Shown: positions 1-6,632, numbered from the stretch's first letter. The stretch is 8,799 bases of DNA from Verrucomicrobiota bacterium (GCA_027297085.1 JAPUIL010000805.1:1-8799), one strand, 5' to 3'. The notes: generated by a model from the sequence alone, not told the origin. Translations and numbers: made by a program.

Positions 1-149
1 AGAAAATTCTTAAAATCAATGATAGGGTTTCGCACGATTCTTCTTCCTGTATCCGCCTTCCTGATTCAGCTCCTGGACTCACACAAATACTTCAATGCTA
101 GGGCTGACCCCATACTCTCATCAAAAAAATGGAGTCGGAAAACAACAGC
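1..149. other. Non-coding sequence downstream of dctM
   Basis: This stretch lies 3' of the dctM stop codon. On the minus (dctM) strand a run of seven T (plus-strand A run at about 122-128) follows the stop by about 22 bases, but the sequence before it makes only a very short stem, so I do not call an intrinsic terminator. Minus-strand ATG codons here open into frames of only a few codons, and the plus-strand open frame across it runs antisense into dctM and resembles nothing. I see no gene. Confidence 0.5.
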
Positions 150-1436
150 TCAAAAACCGAACAGTCGTGGAAGCCACAAGAAGCTACCGGGTAGGAATGT
201 GACGACCAGTAACACGAATGCTATAGCCGCGATATAAGGTATTGAAACACGGAATACACGCTGTATCGGCGATCCCGCAATGCCACTGGCAACGAAGAGA
301 CACAATCCGACGGGCGGCGTCACAAGGCCTAAGGCGAGCGAAAGACAGGTGACCAAACCAAAGTGGATCGGGTCCACATCATACCGGGCAGCCAGTGGCG
401 CGAAAACCGGAACCAGCATGATCATAGCCGCAGCCTGCTCAATGAACATACCAATAAACAAATAGAGCAGCACCATAAGGAAAAGGAAAACCGCCGGGTT
501 GCTGGTCATGCTGGTAAACCCGTCGCGCAAAATAATGGGAACGCCTTCGATTGTCAGCCACCAGGTCGATGCATTACCAACCGACACCAACAGCATAACG
601 ATCGCAGTCACCAGGACAGTGCGGCGCATGGCCGCATAAACAGCCTTTGGTGTTAGTTCACGCGTCACAAAAAAGCCCACCAGTAGGGCGTAGACGATGC
701 CTACGCACCCCGCTTCTGTCGGAGTTACCATGCCGCCCACAATTCCCGCCACCATGATAAGCGGCAAGATTGCCGCGGTGGTAAAACGGAGGAGGATGCG
801 ACCGACCTCCCGCGCCGTATAGCGACGACGATCAGCGGGAAGCATGCGTTTCCGGCTGATTCTCCAGGTTACCCCCATCAGCGCGATACCGACCGCCACG
901 CCGGGAACAATACCAGCCAGAAATAGCCCGGCCACCGAAACATTGGCCGCAGCGAAAGCATAGATAAGCATGGGCAGGCTGGGCGGGATGAGCGGGCCGA
1001 CAATAGAACTGCAGGCCGTTACGGCTGCGGCCAGCTCCGGATCATCGTATTCCTTACTGGTCGCCTTAATCAGGAGAGATCCGATTGCACTCGTATCTGC
1101 CACGGCCGATCCATTGATGCCGCCGAAAAGCATACTCACCAGAATATTGATATAGAGCAGTCCGCCCTTCACTCGACCGACAATTAATCGCGCGAATTCC
1201 AGTAGCCGGTTCAGAATGCCCGAACCGCTCATCAACTCCCCGGCCAGGATAAAGAACGGAATCGCGACGAGGGTGAACTTATCCAGGCCGGTCCACAAAC
1301 GCTGGGCGTAAAGCTGAAGCGAATGGTCCGAAACAAGGAACATAATCATGGTCGCCACCCCGAGCGCAAACGCCACAGGTACGGCAATCGCCACCAGAAT
1401 GAGAAACAAGAGCGCAAACGCAATTAGTGTACCCAT
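150..1436 (-). CDS. dctM: TRAP transporter large permease subunit (DctM)
   Basis: Large integral membrane subunit of a tripartite ATP-independent periplasmic (TRAP) transporter. It forms the sodium-coupled channel for a carboxylate-type solute delivered by DctP. The 428-residue protein is almost wholly hydrophobic helices, the usual length for the family. Family signatures are visible: the segment around residues 105-120 (FGGINGSAVADTSAIG) matches the GxxSGSAxADxxAxG pattern, and SSIVGPLIPPS at about 143-153 is the second conserved loop. I chose the ATG at 1436 because it begins directly at the first helix (MGTLIAFALLF). A GTG at 1505 would add 23 polar residues not expected in the family. 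Neither start has a clear ribosome binding site. It is the last gene of the sulfatase-dctPQM group, but is separated from dctQ by 227 bases, where TRAP genes usually touch. The substrate cannot be read from this subunit. Confidence 0.95.
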   Translation of the reverse strand: MGTLIAFALLFLILVAIAVPVAFALGVATMIMFLVSDHSLQLYAQRLWTGLDKFTLVAIPFFILAGELMSGSGILNRLLEFARLIVGRVKGGLLYINILVSMLFGGINGSAVADTSAIGSLLIKATSKEYDDPELAAAVTACSSIVGPLIPPSLPMLIYAFAAANVSVAGLFLAGIVPGVAVGIALMGVTWRISRKRMLPADRRRYTAREVGRILLRFTTAAILPLIMVAGIVGGMVTPTEAGCVGIVYALLVGFFVTRELTPKAVYAAMRRTVLVTAIVMLLVSVGNASTWWLTIEGVPIILRDGFTSMTSNPAVFLFLMVLLYLFIGMFIEQAAAMIMLVPVFAPLAARYDVDPIHFGLVTCLSLALGLVTPPVGLCLFVASGIAGSPIQRVFRVSIPYIAAIAFVLLVVTFLPGSFLWLPRLFGF

Positions 1437-1500
1437 GGCAACTAACCCGGATTTCTCACGGAGTTGAGATGTTGAGGATGACGACCGATAGGTGAGGGCG

Positions 1501-1514
1501 CGCACTTTTGTGCG
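1501..1514. repeat. Short perfect inverted repeat before dctM
   Basis: The sequence cgcac-tttt-gtgcg is a perfect 5-base stem with a 4-base loop. It sits 64 bases upstream of the chosen dctM ATG, over the alternative GTG start at 1505. It could be a small mRNA hairpin in the dctM leader. It is short enough to be chance. Confidence 0.3.
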
Positions 1515-1549
1515 TAACTAAATAGAGAGGGAGGAACACTCGGCATGTC

Positions 1550-1665
1550 AGCCCGAAAATGCGAGCAATACGAATGCATATAAAATGTATTTTGAAAGAA
1601 TCTCACAGATCGTTCATTATTATCATTAACTAATATTTGTACGCATTTGGTGAGGAATTCGGGCT
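1550..1665. repeat. Long-range inverted repeat spanning the AT-rich dctQ-dctM gap
   Basis: The left arm agcccgaa (1550-1557) pairs with ttcgggct (1658-1665), and just inside it aaatgcg (1558-1564) pairs with cgcattt (1642-1648). Together they would form a two-part stem closing a strongly AT-rich loop of about 77 bases. The outer right arm reaches into the last bases of dctQ. The 227-base gap containing it (1437-1663) has no convincing open frame. It could hold an intercistronic RNA structure or a secondary promoter for dctM. I see the pairing directly; its function is a guess. Confidence 0.35.
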
Positions 1666-2197
1666 AATGGTTTATGGCACGCCGACGCTCTAGGCGAGCC
1701 GCGGAGGAAAGCGCCAGTTGTAGCATGGCAACCCCAGCTCCGATCGGAACAGACAAATAGGGAATCGCCATGCTGACGCCGAAAACAAAAGGATCATGGG
1801 ATTCACGTCCGCTCCAGGCATAGCCGAATCCGTAAAATACTACCGCTCCGAGAAAAACGAAAATCACTCCGTCTACCAAGTGTGCCAGAACCACAGCCGG
1901 AGTTCCTTTTAATCGATCTTTCAACATCTCTACGGCGATGTGCTCCCCTTTTCTCAACGCCAGTCCAACACCAAGAAAAGCGCACCACATCATCAGGTAT
2001 TTAGCCAGCGGATCCGCAAAATTGAGAGGATGAAAAATCACAAACCGGGTCATTATTGAGGCGGTGGTAGTCAAGACCATGAGCCCTAGCAAGACGACGC
2101 ACCCACGTTCCACCCATCGCGCAAGCGCGACATCAAAAGCGGCAACTCTCCGCAAGAGCGTACTTTCGTTGGAGTCGATTACGCCAGCCCCACTCAT
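1664..2197 (-). CDS. dctQ: TRAP transporter small permease subunit (DctQ)
   Basis: Small membrane subunit of the TRAP transporter, which pairs with DctM in the inner membrane and helps dock the solute-binding protein. The product has 177 residues, typical for DctQ. Four hydrophobic segments are visible at roughly residues 32-55, 66-82, 102-128 and 143-165. The family pattern of a Trp in helix 2 followed by a short loop with Arg, Gly, Glu, His and VE is seen in WCAFLGVGLALRKGEHIAVE (71-90). Its ATG (2197-2195) overlaps the dctP stop in an ATGA arrangement, so the two are almost certainly translationally coupled, which also fixes the start. The C-terminus is short and basic (RLERRR). Nothing looks damaged. 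Confidence 0.93.
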   Translation of the reverse strand: MSGAGVIDSNESTLLRRVAAFDVALARWVERGCVVLLGLMVLTTTASIMTRFVIFHPLNFADPLAKYLMMWCAFLGVGLALRKGEHIAVEMLKDRLKGTPAVVLAHLVDGVIFVFLGAVVFYGFGYAWSGRESHDPFVFGVSMAIPYLSVPIGAGVAMLQLALSSAARLERRRAINH

Positions 2198-3273
2198 TTG
2201 ACGAGTGAATCCGGATTTGTTTCATAACCCCAGCCGGTACCGTCCACGCCTTTGATTTCCTGTTGAATCAGTTCCAGCTTGGCGCGCGAAATTCCAGGTC
2301 GGCCGACAAACTTCCCCCACACGGCCTCCTTGGTTCGCCTTTTCAAATTCTCTTCCTCGAAAGCCGGCAGCTTATTTATCTCAACCCCCGCCGCACGCAT
2401 CTCCTGAATGTTTTTAGTGATGTAGTCGCCCACGAATCCTATGTGCCAAGACTCCGCTTCACGCGCTGCTTCCTCAAGCGTCGCCTGCACCTCAACGGGC
2501 AGTTTTTCCCAGGCCTTTGCGTTGACCACTACCACCATCGCATAGGTTTGGAAATTCAAATCCAGGAGATACCGAATGAGGCCTCCTTCATAGAATCGAG
2601 CGGAATAGAAACTGGCGTAAGGCACCGTTAGTCCGTCGACCATTCCCAATCGCACCGCTTCGGGAGTTTCCGTCCAATCCACCGTCACACCTTTGGCGCC
2701 CCACGCTTCCTGGGCGGCAATTTCTAATGGCGACCGTGAGGCGCGGAATTTCAATCCTTCAAGATCCGCTGCCTTCGTAATTTTACGACGAGAGGTTCCT
2801 ACTTCTCGAGGGCCACCGATCTCAAATGTGGCGAACCATCGCAATCCTACTTCGGCCAACTCCCCGTTTACCTGTTCACGAACCGCATTGCTACGATACA
2901 CCGCCAGCATCTCAGCACGTGACGAGAATAGAAAAGGCAGATGAAAAACCTCAAATGCCGGTGTAATACTCGCAAGATTCGCGAAGGAATCCGCCGCCAG
3001 GTCGAGGTGCCCATTCTTGACCGCCTCGAAAGTCTCCACTCCCGATCCTAACTGGCCGCCGTGAAACAGGCGAATTTCGATGCGACCTTCGGATTTTTCT
3101 TCCACCAGTTCGGCAAATCGATTGAGGCCGTACCCCGTCACATCGGATTCGGCGAGGACGTTGGCGATCTTGAAGACATGTTCGACGCCGTCCTTTTTTC
3201 CTTCGCCACAGCCCGCGAGAAACAGCACCGTGAGAACCAGGCCAATCCAGAATGGCACTCGGTGAATGGCCAT
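2194..3273 (-). CDS. dctP: TRAP transporter solute-binding lipoprotein (DctP)
   Basis: Extracytoplasmic receptor that captures the solute and delivers it to DctQM. The 359-residue precursor begins with a short basic start, a hydrophobic stretch and a lipobox LAGC with the lipidated Cys at residue 22, so it should be membrane-anchored. The DctP fold is evident: an N-terminal lobe with GGQLGSGVETFEAVKNGHLD, then GLKFR at 173-177, whose Arg is the family's carboxylate-binding residue, followed by the conserved stretch ending GMVDGLTVP (about 210-218). I chose the ATG at 3273 because it directly precedes the signal peptide. The frame is open further upstream: an ATG at 3384 overlaps the sulfatase stop (ATGA) and would add 37 residues, putting the signal sequence internally, which is unlikely. 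Many TRAP receptors are free periplasmic proteins; a lipoprotein form is a less common but known variant. The ligand is unknown, probably a carboxylate. Confidence 0.93.
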   Translation of the reverse strand: MAIHRVPFWIGLVLTVLFLAGCGEGKKDGVEHVFKIANVLAESDVTGYGLNRFAELVEEKSEGRIEIRLFHGGQLGSGVETFEAVKNGHLDLAADSFANLASITPAFEVFHLPFLFSSRAEMLAVYRSNAVREQVNGELAEVGLRWFATFEIGGPREVGTSRRKITKAADLEGLKFRASRSPLEIAAQEAWGAKGVTVDWTETPEAVRLGMVDGLTVPYASFYSARFYEGGLIRYLLDLNFQTYAMVVVVNAKAWEKLPVEVQATLEEAAREAESWHIGFVGDYITKNIQEMRAAGVEINKLPAFEEENLKRRTKEAVWGKFVGRPGISRAKLELIQQEIKGVDGTGWGYETNPDSLVK

Positions 3274-3302
3274 CCCGTTGTCGCAATCGAATCTTCCGTT
3301 TG

Positions 3303-3359
3303 AGAGGGTCAAACCTTCAATCCCGCATTTGCATGCACGATTGGAAGGAATGACCCTTT
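3303..3359 (-). other. Imperfect hairpin between the sulfatase gene and dctP
   Basis: Nested pairing arms are visible: agggtca (3305-3311) with tgaccct (3351-3357); cctt (3314-3317) with aagg (3345-3348); aatc (3319-3322) with gatt (3339-3342); and gcat (3325-3328) with atgc (3333-3336) around a four-base loop. That gives about 19 paired bases broken by small internal loops, extendable by a G-T and an A-T pair at the base. It occupies the intercistronic space 30 bases before the dctP ATG. There is no T-run after it, so it is more likely an mRNA stability or processing element, or an operator palindrome, than a terminator. Confidence 0.6.
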
Positions 3360-3380
3360 GGTCGTCAAAGCATCGGAAAC

Positions 3381-5051
3381 TCATCGTTCTTTCTCCCTCG
3401 CCCCTTGCCCCACGTCCCTCGCCCCGTCTCTTTCTTCCTCCTCCCAAAAAGCCTTTCCTTCCATCGTCGACATAAGCTCAAGGATCTTTTTACGTGGAAT
3501 AACGCCACTGCGTGTTGCCCACGAGTCATACATCCCAGACATTTCCGCGACACGGGTGGGTTCCTCCGATGCGAGATCCCTCAACTCGGTACGATCAGAC
3601 ACCATATCGTAGAGTTCCCAGGGATCGGGATAACGGCGAACAAGCTTCCACTGGCCGAGCCGAACTGCGGCGTTGCCTTCATGCTCCCAGAAGAGTGGCC
3701 CTCGCTCGCGCTTATCTTGGGTAAAGAGAGGCACCAGACTGGTCCCGTCATGGGGAAGGATTTCATTTCCGTCATAACTTGTCGGATACGTAGCTCCTGA
3801 AAGTTCAAGCACGGTCGCCATAATATCGGGCAACTGTCCAGGAGAGTGGCGCAATTCACCGGCTGCCTCGATTCCTTCTGGCCAATGAATGATCAGCGGC
3901 GTCGAGATGCCTCCTTCGTGCACCCAGTGCTTGTAGAGACGAAACGGAGTGTTGGAGAGGTTTGCCCAAGCTGTCCCGTAACTTTGATACGTATTTTCGG
4001 ATCCAGGCATAACCTCCGGGCGATTGCCGATCGAAACCTCTTCCCCGGAACGCGTGTGCGAACGGGCGATCTTGAGCTTATCCACCAGCTCCTCCACTGA
4101 AACGTTGTCCGGTATGTCTTCTGCACATCCTCCGTTGTCAGACAGAAAGATCACAACCGTGTTATCCATCTGGCCGGTTTCCTCCAGGGCATCGAGAATC
4201 CGGCCGATTCCCTGGTCCATTCGATCGATCTGGGCCGCATAGACTTCCATCCGTCGCTGCATCCATTCTTTATTTTCCGCATCCTCCCAGGGCGGCTGTG
4301 AAGGATCCCGATCTGTGAGTTTCCAGGAAGGATGGATGATCCCCGTTTCGATCATACCTTCAAGACGTTGTTCGCGGCACTGGTCCCACCCGGCTTCGAA
4401 GCGTCCCCGGTATCGTGCAATATCTTCTTCATGCGCATGCAGAGGCCAATGGGGAGCCGTGTAGGCGACATACTGGAAAAAGGGCAGATCAGAGTGTTCC
4501 CGGGCGTGCTTTCGCAGGAATTCCGCTGCCTGGTTGCTAATTGCGTCGGTATAAAAGAAATCAGGATCCGCTTTCGCTTCCGCTTCGATGTTCTGGTTTC
4601 CCCGCGTCAGTGTGTTGGGATAATAGAAGCTGCCCGCACCGATAATCGTACCGAAGAATTCGTCGAATCCCCGTTGCAGAGGCCAAGCGTCGGAAGGCTT
4701 CTGAAGACTGCCGGCGACATGCCATTTTCCGCTCATATAGGAGCGATAATTCGCTCCCTTGAGTGCTTCAGGGATCGTCACGCACTGTTTATTCAAATTA
4801 CCCGCATAACCCTCAGGCCCTGTATTGTAGGTTAGAATTCCAATCCCCGACTGATGGGGGTGCAACCCCGTGAGAAGCGATGCTCTCGAAGGGCTGCATC
4901 GCGCGGTGTTGTAGAATTGAGTAAACCGCAATCCATTCGCCGCCAGGCGATCCAAATTGGGCGTCCGCACCTCGCCGCCATAGCAAGCAATGTCGGAAAA
5001 CCCCATGTCATCATTGAGAATCAGGAGAATATTGGGTCTAGAAGGCATCAT
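3381..5051 (-). CDS. Type I sulfatase (formylglycine, arylsulfatase-like), no signal peptide
   Basis: Hydrolyses a sulfate ester using a formylglycine made post-translationally from Cys. In the 556-residue product the start PNILLILNDDMGFSD supplies the metal-binding Asp pair (14-15). CSPSR (52-56) followed by LLTG is the maturation and active-site signature. GKWH (108-111), the His of TAPHWP (201), SDNGG (Asp305-Asn306) and the Lys of RLYKHW (374) complete the usual metal and sulfate ligands. No signal peptide is present, and an in-frame TGA at 5066-5064 excludes a longer N-terminus, so the enzyme is predicted cytoplasmic. The start could be ATG 5051 or 5048; a TTG at 5063 is less likely. It leads the transporter operon, suggesting it desulfates what the TRAP system imports. 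The last 20 or so residues are a charged, repeat-encoded tail. It needs a maturase that is not in this window. The substrate is unknown. Confidence 0.93.
   Translation of the reverse strand: MMPSRPNILLILNDDMGFSDIACYGGEVRTPNLDRLAANGLRFTQFYNTARCSPSRASLLTGLHPHQSGIGILTYNTGPEGYAGNLNKQCVTIPEALKGANYRSYMSGKWHVAGSLQKPSDAWPLQRGFDEFFGTIIGAGSFYYPNTLTRGNQNIEAEAKADPDFFYTDAISNQAAEFLRKHAREHSDLPFFQYVAYTAPHWPLHAHEEDIARYRGRFEAGWDQCREQRLEGMIETGIIHPSWKLTDRDPSQPPWEDAENKEWMQRRMEVYAAQIDRMDQGIGRILDALEETGQMDNTVVIFLSDNGGCAEDIPDNVSVEELVDKLKIARSHTRSGEEVSIGNRPEVMPGSENTYQSYGTAWANLSNTPFRLYKHWVHEGGISTPLIIHWPEGIEAAGELRHSPGQLPDIMATVLELSGATYPTSYDGNEILPHDGTSLVPLFTQDKRERGPLFWEHEGNAAVRLGQWKLVRRYPDPWELYDMVSDRTELRDLASEEPTRVAEMSGMYDSWATRSGVIPRKKILELMSTMEGKAFWEEEERDGARDVGQGAREKER
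3394..3425. repeat. GC-skewed direct repeat at the 3' end of the sulfatase gene
   Basis: The 11-mer tccctcgcccc occurs at 3394-3404 and again at 3415-3425, with a related ttgcccc between. On the minus strand this is a purine-only-like tract encoding the Gly-, Ala-, Arg- and Glu-rich tail of the sulfatase (about residues 542-556). It lies beyond the conserved sulfatase fold and looks like a small dispersed repeat that has become coding sequence by extending the frame. Confidence 0.5.
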
Positions 5052-5063
5052 TCTTAAGAGCAA

Positions 5064-5196
5064 TCATCGGGCATTGAATTCAGTTGGAAGTATAGGCCTG
5101 AATGGTAGCCCTTGTTGTTTAGTATAACCTGGAAATTGTTTCTCATTATGTTGGCATTGATGCCCTGCTAGACAAGGACAGAAAGGCAATCTGGCA
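5064..5196 (-). promoter_or_regulatory. Probable promoter region of the sulfatase-TRAP operon
   Basis: This is the upstream region of the minus-strand operon. On that strand two TATACT hexamers (plus-strand agtata at 5121-5126 and 5089-5094) match the TATAAT -10 consensus at five of six positions. Neither has a good TTGACA at the right distance, so the exact promoter is uncertain and may need an activator. No clear ribosome binding site precedes the ATG at 5051. I see no gene in this stretch. Confidence 0.3.
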
Positions 5197-5340
5197 ATGG
5201 GACATCGTTCTAAAGTAAAATCTCAGAAGGTATTTTCCGCGTCCATGAAGGTCGCGAGGCTCGATAGACCCGTTCCGTTGGGTTCGATCATGTCGTTCCT
5301 CGGCCTCGGAACACTCTTTGCCAAAATGATCGTGAGTTAA
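5197..5340 (+). CDS. Possible 47-residue small protein, unrecognised
   Basis: An ATG at 5197 opens a frame closed by TAA at 5338-5340. The product begins with a basic stretch (MGHRSKVKSQK) and ends with a moderately hydrophobic segment (PLGSIMSFLGLGTLFAKMIV), a layout that would suit a small membrane-associated protein. An aagg sequence (5183-5186) lies 10 bases before the start, a weak ribosome binding site. It precedes the AlaRS-like gene on the same strand by about 150 bases. I recognise no family, and a frame this short can occur by chance. Codon use does not settle it. Confidence 0.25.
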   Translation: MGHRSKVKSQKVFSASMKVARLDRPVPLGSIMSFLGLGTLFAKMIVS

Positions 5341-5363
5341 ATCGGGGATACCTGGAAAGGTTA

Positions 5364-5393
5364 TTGTAAAAGTGTATTGAAAGAAGTGATACT
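5364..5393 (+). promoter_or_regulatory. Possible sigma70-type promoter for the AlaRS-like/A-T pair
   Basis: TTGTAA (5364-5369) and GATACT (5388-5393) are separated by 18 bases. Each matches its consensus hexamer at four of six positions. It lies 100 bases upstream of the ATG of the AlaRS-like gene and about 30 bases before the leader reading frame, in an AT-rich stretch. Weak but well placed. Confidence 0.3.
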
Positions 5394-5413
5394 GAATCGA
5401 ATGATCCTGAGGC

Positions 5414-5448
5414 GAGAGGTGTTTATGTTTTCTATCTTTTGTCTCTAA
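5414..5448 (+). promoter_or_regulatory. Ribosome binding site and seven-codon leader frame before the AlaRS-like gene
   Basis: GAGAGGT (5414-5420) is a good Shine-Dalgarno sequence four bases before an ATG at 5425. That ATG opens only a seven-codon frame (MFSIFCL) ending in TAA at 5446-5448, in a different frame from the downstream gene. It overlaps an alternative TTG start (5439) of the AlaRS-like frame. It could be a translated leader coupling or attenuating expression of the gene at 5493, which itself has no visible ribosome binding site. Leader translation is an inference. Confidence 0.35.
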
Positions 5449-5492
5449 CGCTTCTAATCCTCCATAACTTTTTTGAACTTCGTTTAAAACAG

Positions 5493-6632
5493 ATGAGTAA
5501 TACTAGGCAGTCCGTGAATATAAGAGCTCGTTTTCTGGAGTTATTTGCCGATGCGGGATTCCGCAATTCGCCGGGACTTTCGCTGGTGCAGCCGAGCATA
5601 AAAACGTCGTTCCTGTTTAGCGTTGGGTTTGTCGATGTGTTGGCCGCCATAGCTGGTAAGGCCACCGAGCTGGATGGTGCTGCCACAGTTCAGCGTTGCT
5701 TCCGGCATTTCGATGTCGAACGAGTAGGCGACGACCGGCATTTATCTTTCTTCGAAATGGCTGGGGCACTGCGTTGCAGTGGTTGGACTGTAGAGGATTT
5801 GGCGATTCCGTTGGTTAAGTATTTATTGGAAAGCTGCCAACTACCAATGGAGCGTTTGCATGCCACCTTTTTCAATGGCGACGACGTTTGGGGAAACTTT
5901 CTGGAACCCGACCACCAGGCACGCAATGCTTACGTAACAGCCGGGATCCGTGAAAACCAGATCTGGCCAGGCGATAACTCGACCAACATCTGGTTCGAAG
6001 GTGCGAATTCGGGTACGGAGCGCAGCGGTATTTGCGGCCCGCATAGTGAAATATTTTTTGATATGGATCCCGGGAAGGACGGCACGCCAGGAGCAAATCC
6101 CCTGACCCACCCCGAACGTTTTCTCGAGGTATCGAATATTGTGACGATCACCCACCAGGCCCATACCGGTCCTTCAGGTGACATTGTGCCGCTGCCGCAA
6201 CCACTAGTGGAACTTGCCATGGGTATGGAGCGAGTCGAAATGGCTATGGCTGGTTTGTTTGATGTTCATCAAAGCCCAAAACTACATGCCATCGGACAAA
6301 CGGTGCGGGAAGCGTGCAACTCTCTACCTGAGGAAGAGAATAATAAAGCACTGCGCATTGCCGTGGATCATGTAAGAGCTATCACCAACCTAATGGCGGA
6401 TGGTGGGCGCCCCGGTCCCAAGGGCCAGGGCCATGTTGTGCGCCGTTTATTTCGAGGTCTGCTGGAGGCGTCTGACAGCCTGAAATTGAATATTTGCCAG
6501 TCCTTTCCTCAGCTGAGCCAAACGGTTGCCCTGGTGGATGCGTCCATCAACCCCAATCTGGAGCCTCAGATGGATACGATTAATGAGATTTTCATTGGGG
6601 AAGCTCGCAGGATGCTTGCACAATCCAAATAG
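5493..6632 (+). CDS. Alanyl-tRNA synthetase-like protein, catalytic (adenylation) domain only
   Basis: Predicted to activate a small amino acid as its adenylate. The 379-residue product follows the class II AlaRS core: IRARFLELFADAGF (about 10-23) at the start, a motif 2 region with QRCFR (Arg71) and RHLSFFEMAG (82-91), NIWFEG (Trp167), CGPHSEIFFD (181-190), NIV (215-217), motif 3 MGMER (243-247) and DHVRAITNLMADGG (292-305). AlaRS is about 870 residues; this ends where the E. coli adenylate-forming fragment ends, so the rest of the tRNA-recognition region, the editing domain and C-Ala are absent. Two pocket positions differ: the VDTGMG segment reads VELAMG. I chose ATG 5493 because it sits just before the conserved N-terminus; TTG 5439 would add 18 residues. 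The gene at 6715 follows on the same strand after 82 bases. It is not a housekeeping AlaRS. It may be an amino acid:carrier protein ligase; the real acceptor is unknown. Confidence 0.88.
   Translation: MSNTRQSVNIRARFLELFADAGFRNSPGLSLVQPSIKTSFLFSVGFVDVLAAIAGKATELDGAATVQRCFRHFDVERVGDDRHLSFFEMAGALRCSGWTVEDLAIPLVKYLLESCQLPMERLHATFFNGDDVWGNFLEPDHQARNAYVTAGIRENQIWPGDNSTNIWFEGANSGTERSGICGPHSEIFFDMDPGKDGTPGANPLTHPERFLEVSNIVTITHQAHTGPSGDIVPLPQPLVELAMGMERVEMAMAGLFDVHQSPKLHAIGQTVREACNSLPEEENNKALRIAVDHVRAITNLMADGGRPGPKGQGHVVRRLFRGLLEASDSLKLNICQSFPQLSQTVALVDASINPNLEPQMDTINEIFIGEARRMLAQSK

Noticed and set aside
19..237. A 72-codon plus-strand open frame at the left edge
   Set aside because: Its second half is antisense to the dctM C-terminus, no ribosome binding site is seen, and the product is low in recognisable structure.
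2263..2631. A 122-codon plus-strand open frame
   Set aside because: It is antisense to the conserved part of dctP; composition and position fit a shadow frame.
4332..4835. A 167-codon plus-strand open frame
   Set aside because: It lies antisense to the conserved centre of the sulfatase, has no recognisable features, and is explained as a shadow of that gene.
5493..6632. The AlaRS-like gene as a housekeeping alaS truncated by a frameshift or assembly error
   Set aside because: The 82 bases after its stop and the next gene contain no AlaRS editing or C-Ala sequence in any frame, and several active-site and tRNA-contact positions are changed. It looks like a divergent short paralog, not a broken alaS.
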